A stretch of 64,000 nt of DNA, from NCBI RefSeq assembly GCF_014648355.1, contig NZ_BMQY01000004.1:109893-173892 (forward strand), read 5' to 3'. Positions 8,381 to 16,296 of this stretch are shown here, in pieces. A program made the translations under genes and the position numbers. Position 1 is the stretch's first letter. Each line of letters begins with the position of its first letter. Source of the DNA: Couchioplanes azureus (lineage in GTDB: Bacteria > Actinomycetota > Actinomycetes > Mycobacteriales > Micromonosporaceae). Under the pieces are notes generated by a model. That model saw nothing but the letters and a program-made list of their open reading frames with translations, made no database searches and had not been told where the DNA came from.

Positions 8381-9591
8381 TCTCGGAGCACGCCAGCCCG
8401 CTGTCCGCCCTCGGCGGCGTCGACGCGGGCGGTCAGAACGCCCACGTGGCCGCCCTGGCCGCCGCGCTGGCCGAGCAGGGCCACGAGGTCCGCGTCTACA
8501 CCCGCCGCGACGATCCCGTACCGCCTCCCGTCGTCGAGGTCCACGGCTTCGAGGTGGTGCACGTGCCGGCCGGGCCGGCGATGACGCTGCCCAAGGACGA
8601 CCTGCTGCCGTACATGGGCGACTTCGCCGAGTGGACGGCCGCCGACTGGCGCGGCACCTGGGCGCCCGACGTCGTGCACGCGCACTTCTGGATGAGCGGG
8701 CTGGCCGCGGTGACCGCCGCCCGGGCCTGCGACGTCCCGGTCGTGCTCACCTACCACGCGCTCGGCTCGGTGAAGCGCCGCCACCAGGGCGCCGCCGACA
8801 CCAGCCCGGCGCACCGGATCTCCTACGAGCGCCAGCTCGGCCGGGTGGTCGACCGCGTCGTCGTGCAGTGCCAGGACGAGATCCGCGAGCTGCTGCTGAT
8901 GGGCGTGCCGCGCAGCCAGATGGCGCTCGTGCCCTCCGGCGTCGACACCACGCTGTTCTGCCCCGAGGGGCCGGCCGAGCCCCGCGACCCCGGCCGGCCG
9001 CGGATCCTGACCGTGGGGCGCCTGGTCGCCCGCAAGGGGTACGAGGACCTCATCCGGGCCCTGCCGTCGGTCCCCGGCGCGGAGCTGGTGGTCGTCGGCG
9101 GCCCGCCCGGCGGCCGCCTCGACGACGACCCCTACGCCGGCCGCCTGCGCGCCCTGGCCGCGCAGTGCCGCGTCGCCGACCGGGTCCGGCTGGCCGGGGC
9201 GGTGGCCGCCGGGGACATGCCGCGCTGGTACCGCTCGGCGGACGTGCTCGCCGCCGCGCCCTGGTACGAGCCGTTCGGGCTCACCCCGCTCGAGGCGATG
9301 GCCTGCGGCATCCCGGTGGTCGGCACCGCCGTCGGCGGCCTGACGGACACCGTCGTCGACGGCGTCACCGGCGACCTCGTCGCGCCTCGGGACCCCCGCG
9401 AGCTCGGCCTGGCCCTGCGCCGGCTGCTCGGCGACGAGGTGCGCCGGATCTCGTACGCGGCGGCCGCGGCCGACCGCGCCGCGCACTCCTACTCGTGGCG
9501 GCGCGTCGCCACCCGGCTCGCGGCGGTCTACGCGTCCGTCGCCGGCCGGACCCTGACCAGCACGGAGTCCCCCCGAGAGGCGGTTGTGTGA
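8365..9591 (+). CDS. glycosyltransferase family 4
   Basis: A 408-residue retaining GT-B glycosyltransferase. The acceptor domain shows ISEHASPL, GGQNAHVAALAAAL and HAHFWMSGL; the donor domain shows VGRLVARKGYEDLIRAL and the signature EPFGLTPLEAMACGIPVV with its two spaced glutamates, then GGLTDTVVDGVTGDLV. This order resembles the sucrose-phosphate-synthase/MshA-like branch of GT4, but no specific activity can be claimed. ATG 8365 lies inside the end of the preceding gene behind GGAAGAGGAAAC, a usable ribosome site. The stop shares one base with the isomerase start, so the chain of translational coupling continues. Confidence 0.85.
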   Translation: MRIAMISEHASPLSALGGVDAGGQNAHVAALAAALAEQGHEVRVYTRRDDPVPPPVVEVHGFEVVHVPAGPAMTLPKDDLLPYMGDFAEWTAADWRGTWAPDVVHAHFWMSGLAAVTAARACDVPVVLTYHALGSVKRRHQGAADTSPAHRISYERQLGRVVDRVVVQCQDEIRELLLMGVPRSQMALVPSGVDTTLFCPEGPAEPRDPGRPRILTVGRLVARKGYEDLIRALPSVPGAELVVVGGPPGGRLDDDPYAGRLRALAAQCRVADRVRLAGAVAAGDMPRWYRSADVLAAAPWYEPFGLTPLEAMACGIPVVGTAVGGLTDTVVDGVTGDLVAPRDPRELGLALRRLLGDEVRRISYAAAAADRAAHSYSWRRVATRLAAVYASVAGRTLTSTESPREAVV

Positions 9592-10205
9592 TGGATCCGT
9601 TGGACACCCATGTGCGCGGCATGGCGGCGGCGCTGGGGCCGTACCGGGCCGCGGCGTCCGGGCGTCTCGCCCGCTGGGGCGCCCAGCTCGCCCGCCATCT
9701 CGGCACCGGCGGACGGCTGCTGGTCGCCGGCAACGGCGGCAGCGCCGCCGAGGCCCAGCACCTGGCCGCCGAGCTGGTCGGGCGGCTGCGCGACGAGCGG
9801 ATGCCGCTGTCGGCCATCGCGCTGACCCCGGACTCCTCGGCGGTCACCGCGATCAGCAACGACTACGGCTACGAGGAGGTGTTCGCCCGCCAGGTGCGCG
9901 CCCACGGCCGCCCCGGCGACGTGCTCATGCTGATGTCGACCAGCGGCCGCAGCCCCAACCTGGTGCGGGCCGCGCACGCCGCCCGCGAGCTGGGCGTGCG
10001 CACGTGGGCGCTGGTCGGCGCCGGCCCGAGCCCGCTCGCCGAGGCGTGCGACGAGGCGCTGTGCTGCCCGTCCGAGGACTCGCAGGTGGTGCAGGAGCTG
10101 CACCTGATCTCGGTCCACGTGATGTGCGAGTACCTCGACCGGGCGCTGCCGGCGGTACTGGGAAAAGCCGTGGCCGCCCGGCGCGAGGCGGTGCTGGTGT
10201 CATGA
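9591..10205 (+). CDS. gmhA: sedoheptulose-7-phosphate isomerase (GmhA-type SIS protein)
   Basis: A 204-residue SIS-domain protein. GmhA converts sedoheptulose 7-phosphate to D-glycero-D-manno-heptose 7-phosphate, the first step toward nucleotide heptoses. Motifs match GmhA rather than other SIS proteins: GNGGSAAEAQHLAAELVGR near residue 45 (contains the His/Glu zinc and catalytic ligands), ISNDYGYEEVF, STSGRSPN near 114, and the late QELHLISVHVMCEYLD with a Gln and His of the zinc site. Its length is close to the usual 190-200 residues. ATG 9591 overlaps the previous stop by one base and the next gene starts in its ATGA. It presumably supplies the HldE-type enzyme encoded immediately downstream. 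Confidence 0.92.
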   Translation: MDPLDTHVRGMAAALGPYRAAASGRLARWGAQLARHLGTGGRLLVAGNGGSAAEAQHLAAELVGRLRDERMPLSAIALTPDSSAVTAISNDYGYEEVFARQVRAHGRPGDVLMLMSTSGRSPNLVRAAHAARELGVRTWALVGAGPSPLAEACDEALCCPSEDSQVVQELHLISVHVMCEYLDRALPAVLGKAVAARREAVLVS

Positions 10206-11599
10206 GCGGCCGCCCCCTGCTGGTCGTGCTCGGCGACACCCTGCTCGACCGCGACGTCGACGGCGCCGTACGCCGGGTGGCCCCCGACGCCCCGGCCCCC
10301 GTGCTCGACGAGCGCGAGGTGACCGACCGGCCCGGCGGCGCCGGGCTGGCCGCCCTGCTCGCCGCCGGCCAGGACCACGACGTCGCGCTGGTCACCGCCC
10401 TGGCCGACGACCCGGCCGCGGCCCGGCTCAGCGAGCTGCTGACCGCTGCGGGCGTCGAGGTGTACGCGCTCCCCCTGCCGGGCGCCACCCCCGAGAAGAT
10501 CCGCCTGCGCGCCGGCGGCCAGGTCCTCGTGCGCCTCGACCGCGGCGGCGAGCCCGAGCCGCCCGGCGCGGCGAGCGAGGCCGCCCTGCAGGTGCTCCGC
10601 CGCGCCACGGCCGTGCTGGTCAGCGACTACGGCCGCGGCGTCACCCGGGCGCCGGACCTGCGCCGGGCGCTGGAGGAGACCCGGGCGCCGATCGTGTGGG
10701 ACCCGCATCCGAACGGTCCCGCGCCGGTGCCCAACGTGCGCCTGGTGACCCCGAACGAGGCCGAGGTGCGCCAGCTCACCGGCGACGCGGGCGGCGGCTC
10801 GATGCTCGCCGTGGTCCAGCGCGCCGGGCACCAGCTGCGGCAGCGCTGGCGCGCCGGGGCGGTGGCCGTCACCGTGGGCAGGGCGGGCGCGGTGCTCTGC
10901 CACCAGGGGCCGACGCCGCTGGTGGTGCCGGCGCCCGACGAGGCCGACGGGGACACCTGCGGTGCGGGGGACCGGTTCGCCGCCACCGCCGCCCTCGCCC
11001 TCGCCCGGGGCGCCCTGGTCTCCGAGGCCGTCCAGGAGGCCGTCGCCGCCGCCACCGCGTACGTCGCCGCGGGTGGGGTCGCCGCGGCACTGGCACCCCA
11101 GCGCGAGCCCGGGCGCCCGGAGCGGATCGGCGCGGAGGAGGCGGGCCGGCTCGTCGCGGAGACGCGGGCGCGCGGCGGCACGGTCGTGGCCACCGGCGGC
11201 TGCTTCGACCTGCTCCACATCGGACATCTGGCGACCCTGAAGGCGGCGCGCAAGCTCGGCGACTGCCTGATCGTCTGCCTCAACTCCGACCGCAGCGTCT
11301 CCGCGCTGAAGGGGCCGGACCGGCCGCTGACCGCCCAGGCCGACCGGGCGCGGCTGCTTGCCGCCCTCGACTGCGTGGACGCCGTCGTGATCTTCGACGA
11401 GCCGACGCCCGAGGCGGTGCTCACCTGGCTGCGCCCGGACGTGTGGGTCAAGGGCGGCGACTACGCCGACGGCGGGCCCGACCTGCCCGAGGCCGCGCTC
11501 ATGCACCGCTGGGGCGGCCAGACCGTGATCGTGCCCTATCTCGACGGCCGTTCCACCACCGGAACCATCGCCGCGGCCCAGGCCGCCACCAGGAGGTAA
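10202..11599 (+). CDS. hldE: bifunctional heptose-7-phosphate kinase / heptose-1-phosphate nucleotidyltransferase (HldE-type)
   Basis: A 465-residue fusion like enterobacterial HldE. Residues 1-310 form a PfkB/ribokinase-type kinase: GDTLLDRDVDGAVRRVAPDAP, GGAGLAALLAAG, and DTCGAGDRFAATAAL with the catalytic Asp in GAGD. Residues 325-465 form the nucleotidyltransferase: ATGGCFDLLHIGHL with the HIGH motif, CLNSDRSVSALKGPDRPLT and PDVWVKGGDY. Known HldE makes heptose 1,7-bisphosphate and, after GmhB action, ADP-D-glycero-beta-D-manno-heptose. GmhB activity would come from the fused protein upstream. Start ATG 10202 overlaps the gmhA stop by 4 nt. Confidence 0.92.
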   Translation: MSGRPLLVVLGDTLLDRDVDGAVRRVAPDAPAPVLDEREVTDRPGGAGLAALLAAGQDHDVALVTALADDPAAARLSELLTAAGVEVYALPLPGATPEKIRLRAGGQVLVRLDRGGEPEPPGAASEAALQVLRRATAVLVSDYGRGVTRAPDLRRALEETRAPIVWDPHPNGPAPVPNVRLVTPNEAEVRQLTGDAGGGSMLAVVQRAGHQLRQRWRAGAVAVTVGRAGAVLCHQGPTPLVVPAPDEADGDTCGAGDRFAATAALALARGALVSEAVQEAVAAATAYVAAGGVAAALAPQREPGRPERIGAEEAGRLVAETRARGGTVVATGGCFDLLHIGHLATLKAARKLGDCLIVCLNSDRSVSALKGPDRPLTAQADRARLLAALDCVDAVVIFDEPTPEAVLTWLRPDVWVKGGDYADGGPDLPEAALMHRWGGQTVIVPYLDGRSTTGTIAAAQAATRR

Positions 11600-11601
11600 T
11601 C

Positions 11602-12282
11602 ATGGACGCAGTCATCGTCACCGGCGGCTCGAGCGGCCTCGGCGCCGCCGTCGTCGACGCCGTCGTCAAGGCCGGCGGCCGCCCGTTCGTCATCGACCGG
11701 CAGCCCCCCAAGGAGGGCGTCGAGTGGGCCGAGTGCGACCTCGCCGACACGCGTGCCGCCGAGGCGGCCACCCGGGAGCTGATCGCGCGGGCCGGCGGCA
11801 GCATCGACGGCGTGGTCACCGCGGCCGGCATGGACGTGCCGGGGGCGCTCGCCGACGTCCCGGGTGAGATCTGGGACCGCATCGTCACCATCGATCTGCT
11901 CTCCACCGCCGCGGTCATCCGGGCGGCGATCCCGGCGCTGAAGGAGACCCACGGCGGCGTCGTCACCATCGCGTCCACGCTGGGCGTCAAGGCGGTCAGC
12001 GACGCGACCGCGTACTGCGCCGCCAAGTTCGGCGTCGTCGGCTTCACCCGGGCGCTCGCGGCCGAGCTGGCCGGGCAGGTCAACGTCACCCTGCTCATCC
12101 CGGGCGGCATGCGCACGAAGTTCTTCGACGACCGCGACCCGCAGTACAAGCCCGGACCGGACGCGATCCTCAACGACCCGGCCAACGTGGCGAACGCCGT
12201 CATGTTCGCGCTCAGCCAGCCGGCCGGGTGCGCCGTGCGCGAGCTGGTGATCGCCGCCGAGCAGGAGACCTCGTACCCGTGA
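11602..12282 (+). CDS. classical short-chain dehydrogenase/reductase
   Basis: A 226-residue NAD(P)-dependent SDR with a one-domain Rossmann fold: cofactor loop TGGSSGLGAAV near 7-17, TAAGM near 73-77 in place of NNAG, Ser125 in TIASTLG, and catalytic Tyr138/Lys142 in AYCAAKFG. It has the strongest ribosome site of the operon (AGGAGGT at 11591-11597), the only clear break in the run of overlapping starts. In LPS pathways the epimerase HldD occupies this step, but HldD is an extended SDR of about 310 residues, so this protein is not an obvious HldD. It may oxidise or reduce the sugar or act as a distant replacement (inference). Confidence 0.85.
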   Translation: MDAVIVTGGSSGLGAAVVDAVVKAGGRPFVIDRQPPKEGVEWAECDLADTRAAEAATRELIARAGGSIDGVVTAAGMDVPGALADVPGEIWDRIVTIDLLSTAAVIRAAIPALKETHGGVVTIASTLGVKAVSDATAYCAAKFGVVGFTRALAAELAGQVNVTLLIPGGMRTKFFDDRDPQYKPGPDAILNDPANVANAVMFALSQPAGCAVRELVIAAEQETSYP

Positions 12283-13208
12283 TCCTCGTGCTGCGCGCCC
12301 TCGGCGTGGGCGACCTCGCCGCGGGCGTGCCGGCGTTGCGCGCGGTCCGGGCCGCCTTCCCGGCCCGGACCCTCGCGCTCGCCGCACCCACCTGGCTGAC
12401 GCCGCTGGTCGCGCTGATCGGCGGCGTCGACCGGGTCGTGCCCACCGACGGGCTCGGCGCGCCGCTTCCCGCGCTGCCCCCGGTGGAGGTGGCGGTCAAC
12501 CTGCACGGACGCGGCCCCGAGTCGCACCGTCTGCTGCAGGCGGTGGACCCGGCGAAGCTCTGGGCGTTCGCCTGCCCGGAGGCGGGACATCGCGACGGTC
12601 CGGCCTGGACCGACGAGGAGCACGAGGTGCATCGCTGGTGCCGGCTGCTGGGCCACTACGGTGCGGCCGCCGATCCGGCGGACCTGACCCTGGCGGCGCC
12701 CGCCGTGGACGTGCCGCGCGGCGTCACCATCGTGCACCCGGGCGCCAAGTCGCCGTCGCGCCGCTGGCCACCCGAACGGTTCGCGGCCGTGGCCCGGTCC
12801 CTGGCGGCGGCCGGGCACCGGGTGCTGGTCACCGGCGCGGACGCCGAGCGGGAGATCGCCCGGCGGGTGGCCACGCGCGCCGGGCTGGGTCCGGACGCCG
12901 TCGTGCGCACCGGCCTCGACGAGCTCGCCGGCCTGGTGGCGCACGCCCGGCTGCTGGTCAGCGGCGACACCGGCATCGCGCACCTGGCCACCGCGTACCG
13001 GACGCCGTCGGTGGTGCTCTTCGGCCCGATGCCGCCGCGGCGCTGGGGGCCGCCGCCGAGGCCGTACCATCGGGCGATCTGGCACGGCACCCGGGCGGAG
13101 CGCGGCGACCTGAGCGGCCCGGACGTCCACCCGGCCCTGTTGGCCGTCACGGTGGAGGAGGTCCTCCAGGCGGCCCGCGAGGTGGAACGCCATGCGGTTA
13201 CGGCGTAG
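12279..13208 (+). CDS. glycosyltransferase family 9 (heptosyltransferase-like)
   Basis: A 309-residue GT-B protein of family 9, which transfers heptose from ADP-heptose in LPS synthesis. It begins VILVLRALGVGDLAAGVPAL, the family start where the Asp after GxG is the usual catalytic base. The donor domain has VHPGAKSPSRRWPPERF, RVLVTGADAERE, and SGDTGIAHLATAYRTPSVVLFG. GTG 12279 overlaps the SDR stop (GTGA). This is the second GT9 unit of the operon, so two successive heptose transfers are plausible. The 3' end overlaps the topoisomerase start by 17 nt. Confidence 0.87.
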   Translation: MILVLRALGVGDLAAGVPALRAVRAAFPARTLALAAPTWLTPLVALIGGVDRVVPTDGLGAPLPALPPVEVAVNLHGRGPESHRLLQAVDPAKLWAFACPEAGHRDGPAWTDEEHEVHRWCRLLGHYGAAADPADLTLAAPAVDVPRGVTIVHPGAKSPSRRWPPERFAAVARSLAAAGHRVLVTGADAEREIARRVATRAGLGPDAVVRTGLDELAGLVAHARLLVSGDTGIAHLATAYRTPSVVLFGPMPPRRWGPPPRPYHRAIWHGTRAERGDLSGPDVHPALLAVTVEEVLQAAREVERHAVTA

Positions 13209-14160
13209 CGACCTCACCCGGCCCGGCTTCTCGCGCCGGCGCAGCGGCAAGGGCTTCCGCTACCTGGACACCGACGGCAAGCCGCTGAAGGACGACGCGG
13301 CGCGGGACCGGATCAGGGCGCTCGTCATCCCGCCGGCCTGGACCGACGTCTGGATCAGCACCGACCCGCGGGGCCACATCCAGGCCACCGGCATCGACGC
13401 CGCCGGGCGCAAGCAGTACGTCTACCACCCGCGCTGGCGCACCGCCCGCGACGAGGAGAAGTTCGACCACGCCCGGGCGGTCGCCGAGCGGCTGCCGGAG
13501 ATCCGCTCCCGGCTCTGCGCCGACCTCGGGGGCCGCGGCCTCACCCGGGCCCGGGTGCTGGCCGCGATCACCCGCCTGCTCGACATGGGCATGTTCCGGG
13601 TGGGCAGCGACCAGTACGCCCAGCGCGAGGAGGACCCGTCGTTCGGCCTGTCCACCCTGCGCCCCGAGCACGTCCGCGCCCGCGGCGGCTGCGTGGTGCT
13701 CGAGTTCACCGGCAAGTCCGGCAAGGAGCACACCCACCAGGTCGGCGACGGCGAGGTCTGCCAGGTCCTGCGCGACCTGCGGCGGCGGCGCCGGGGCGAG
13801 GAGCGGCTGTTCGCGTACTGGGATCCCGCGGCGCGGCGCTGGCGCGAGATCCGCGCCGACGACGTCAACGACTACCTGCGCGAGATCAGCGGCGAGGAGA
13901 TGACCGCCAAGGTCTTCCGCACCTGGCACGGCACGGTCAAGGCCGCCGGGGAGCTCGCCGAGGCGGGCCCGAAGAAGTCGCCGACCGCCCGCGCCAAGGC
14001 CGTGTCGCACGCGATGAAGGAGGTCGCCGGCCTGCTCGGCAACACCCCGGCGGTGGCGCGCAGCTCCTACGTGGACCCGAAGGTGATCGAGGCGTACGAG
14101 CGGGGCCGTACGGTGGAGGAGCCCACCGAGGAAGCGGTGATCGACCTGCTCACCGACTGA
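13192..14160 (+). CDS. type IB DNA topoisomerase
   Basis: A 322-residue poxvirus/bacterial-type topoisomerase IB, which relaxes supercoils through a 3'-phosphotyrosyl intermediate. Seen are GKGFRYLDTDGKPL, IPPAWTDVWISTDPRGHIQATG, RKQYVYHPRW, FRVGSDQYAQREEDPSFGLSTL, the basic EFTGKSGKEH, FRTWHGT with active-site Arg/His, and nucleophile Tyr in ARSSYVDPKV near residue 292. It is coupled to the glycosyltransferase by a 17-nt overlap, behind GAGGTGGAACGCC. Its third codon is TTA (13198-13200), a rare codon in such DNA and in streptomycetes a sign of bldA-dependent translation. A DNA enzyme at the end of a sugar operon is odd. Confidence 0.9.
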   Translation: MRLRRSDLTRPGFSRRRSGKGFRYLDTDGKPLKDDAARDRIRALVIPPAWTDVWISTDPRGHIQATGIDAAGRKQYVYHPRWRTARDEEKFDHARAVAERLPEIRSRLCADLGGRGLTRARVLAAITRLLDMGMFRVGSDQYAQREEDPSFGLSTLRPEHVRARGGCVVLEFTGKSGKEHTHQVGDGEVCQVLRDLRRRRRGEERLFAYWDPAARRWREIRADDVNDYLREISGEEMTAKVFRTWHGTVKAAGELAEAGPKKSPTARAKAVSHAMKEVAGLLGNTPAVARSSYVDPKVIEAYERGRTVEEPTEEAVIDLLTD

Positions 14161-14200
14161 GCCACCGGCCGTGCTCCCCTCGATCGGAGAGGATGGTGCG

Positions 14201-14758
14201 GTGAGTGACTCATCGGTGACCACCGGCAAGCTGCTGCTCGTGGAGTACGAGCGGCTCAAGGAAGAACAGAAGACCCGCATCGGCTTCCGCGACAACCTGA
14301 TCTACGCGACGCTGGCCTCGATGGCCGGCGTCGTCGCGGCGACCCTGGCCCCGCGGGGCCACGCCGGCCTGCTCCTGCTCCTGCCGCCGGTGTGCGTGGT
14401 CCTCGGCTGGACGTACCTCGTCAACGACGAGAAGGTCTCCGCGCTGGGCCGCTACCTGCGCCTGACGCTGGCGCCCCGGCTGGCCGCGCTGGCGGGCGCG
14501 ACGGAGGAGGAGGCGCCCGCGGTCCTGGGCTGGGAGACCGCGCACCGCTCCGACCCGGAGCGCCGGCTCCGCAAGGCGTCCCAGCTCGTCGTGGACCTCG
14601 GCACGTTCTGCCTGCCCGCGGTGAGCGCCCTGGTGGTGTTCTGGGTGGACGGACCGGGCCGCGGCGATCTCGCGGTCGTGTCGGTGCTGGAGCTGCTGGT
14701 GGTGCTCGGCCTGGGTGTGCAGATCGTCCGCTACGCCGACCTGGCCCGGGGACGCTGA
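14201..14758 (+). CDS. hypothetical membrane protein
   Basis: A 185-residue protein of no family I recognise. A charged N-terminal helix (VEYERLKEEQKTRIGFRDNL) precedes two hydrophobic segments around residues 38-75 (YATLASMAGVVAATLA and GLLLLLPPVCVVLGWTYL) and two more near 130-175 (LGTFCLPAVSALVVFWVD and VSVLELLVVLGLGVQIV), suggesting four helices with cytosolic termini. GTG 14201 is chosen because GGAGAGG sits at 14186-14192, 8 nt upstream; an in-frame start at 14171 would add ten unlikely residues. It stands between the topoisomerase and a convergent secreted protein gene. Confidence 0.65.
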   Translation: MSDSSVTTGKLLLVEYERLKEEQKTRIGFRDNLIYATLASMAGVVAATLAPRGHAGLLLLLPPVCVVLGWTYLVNDEKVSALGRYLRLTLAPRLAALAGATEEEAPAVLGWETAHRSDPERRLRKASQLVVDLGTFCLPAVSALVVFWVDGPGRGDLAVVSVLELLVVLGLGVQIVRYADLARGR

Positions 14759-14819
14759 GCGCCGCCGGGTCAGGCCGGTGGGCGGCCGGGATCGAGCGAC
14801 CGTCCGGCGCGGATCGGGC

Positions 14820-16259
14820 TCAGAGGATCCGGGCCGCGGAGATCGGGCGAGCCGCGGTAGTGTAGGTCTTCGCCGCGCCGGTGTTGACGCTCCAGCGGTA
14901 GCGGCTGAACGCGCCGGTGGCGTCCGAGGCGTAGAACATCATGTGCCCGATGCCGGTCCCGGTGAGGACCGTGGCGTCGTCGATCATGCGGGTGTCCGGG
15001 TAGGGCGCGTACGTGGCCAGGCCGTAGACGCCGTGCGGGTCGGAGGTGCAGTCGATGATCTCGACCGCGTGCTGGGTCTCGCCCGGGAAGGTCAGGGATC
15101 CGGTGTGGACGCCCTTGAGCCGGCGGACCATGACGATGTGCCCGGTGTTGGCCGGATCGGTGCCGGCGTAGTCGACGGCGATCAGGTCTCCGGGCTGCAG
15201 GTCGGCGACCCGGGTGATGCGGCGCATCCGCGGCCCCGGCTGGGTCTCGAAGCCCTTGCGGTAGTCCGCGGCCTCGGGCGAGTGGTCACCGAAGTGGGTG
15301 CGGAAGTACTCGTCGGTGGCCCAGGGGTAGGTGTGCCGGAGAACGGCGGTGATGAACGAGGCGCACCGGGCGCGGGACCGCCACGAGGTGAGGTCGGCCG
15401 GGCTGCCCCACCGCACGTCGGCCGGCGCCGCCGTCTCGTAGTGGTTGGCGGACCGGGCGGTGCGCCCGGCGACGAGCGCGATCTCGTCGGCGGTGAGCGC
15501 CCGCTGATAGGCGCGGACGTCGGCGATGGCACCCTTCCACCGGTTCACCGTGGTGCCCTCCCAGGTGGCCTGGCCGATGTGGAAGGTGCGGTCCGCGCGC
15601 CAGGCGAGGGCCGTCCGGGTGCTGCCCTCGAGCACCCCGTCGACGTAGAGCGACAGGGTCCCCTCGTGGCTGACCCCGGCCAGGTGCACCCAGGTGCCCG
15701 CCGCCGCGGGGGTGGTGGCCACGGCGGAGGCCTTCTCGCGCTCGTCGGCGCTGCGCACCTTGAAGGCCCAGCCGAGCGCCGGGTCGTACTGCAGCAGGAA
15801 CCGGGTGGCGGTCGGCGAGTCCTGGCTGACGGCCGTGTACGTGGCCGACAGGGACGCCAGGCGCACCCAGGCCGAGACGGTGAACGATCCGGCGGTGTCG
15901 AGCACGGCGGGTGCGGTCGCCCCGGACGAGCCGTCGAGGCTCAGCTCGCCGCCGGCGCGCAGCGTCGTCCAGCTCGCCCCGGGACCGACGGCGAGGGTCC
16001 GGCCCAGGCCGGACCGGTCGGATCCGTCGCCGCCCAGCGGCCAGTGACCGGCCAGGCCGTCCGTCAGATATCCGGCGGCGATCAGGCGCTGGTACTGCAC
16101 CAGCTGCTCGGCCTGCAACAGGTGCGGTGCCGTCCCCGGCACGAAGGGCGCGTCCAGCTCCCCGGCCCGCGCCGCCCTGGGCGCCGGCACCGTCGCGGCC
16201 AGCGTTCCGGCACCGGCCGCCGCGGCCGCACCGAACAGGGTTCGCCTGGAGACCCGCAT
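14820..16259 (-). CDS. Tat-secreted LamG protein with NlpC/amidase-like cysteine hydrolase domain
   Basis: A 479-residue exported protein. The N-terminus MRVSRRTLFGAAAAAGAG has the SRRTLFG twin-arginine motif and a hydrophobic stretch ending near AARA. Residues about 70-265 form a LamG/concanavalin-like jelly roll (GSFTVSAWVRLASL, WVHLAGVSHEGTLSLYVDG, ADVRAYQRALTADEI). Residues about 285-460 resemble a papain-fold amidase: Cys299 in RARCASFITAVL, PGDLIAVDY, and His374 in TGHIVMVRR. The role may be peptidoglycan or surface-peptide cleavage with glycan binding by LamG. ATG 16259 follows GGGGGAATCG. The pairing of these domains is uncommon; the substrate is unknown. Confidence 0.72.
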   Translation of the reverse strand: MRVSRRTLFGAAAAAGAGTLAATVPAPRAARAGELDAPFVPGTAPHLLQAEQLVQYQRLIAAGYLTDGLAGHWPLGGDGSDRSGLGRTLAVGPGASWTTLRAGGELSLDGSSGATAPAVLDTAGSFTVSAWVRLASLSATYTAVSQDSPTATRFLLQYDPALGWAFKVRSADEREKASAVATTPAAAGTWVHLAGVSHEGTLSLYVDGVLEGSTRTALAWRADRTFHIGQATWEGTTVNRWKGAIADVRAYQRALTADEIALVAGRTARSANHYETAAPADVRWGSPADLTSWRSRARCASFITAVLRHTYPWATDEYFRTHFGDHSPEAADYRKGFETQPGPRMRRITRVADLQPGDLIAVDYAGTDPANTGHIVMVRRLKGVHTGSLTFPGETQHAVEIIDCTSDPHGVYGLATYAPYPDTRMIDDATVLTGTGIGHMMFYASDATGAFSRYRWSVNTGAAKTYTTAARPISAARIL

Positions 16260-16296
16260 CGATTCCCCCGTCGTCGATCTCGAAAGTCGGCGGAGT

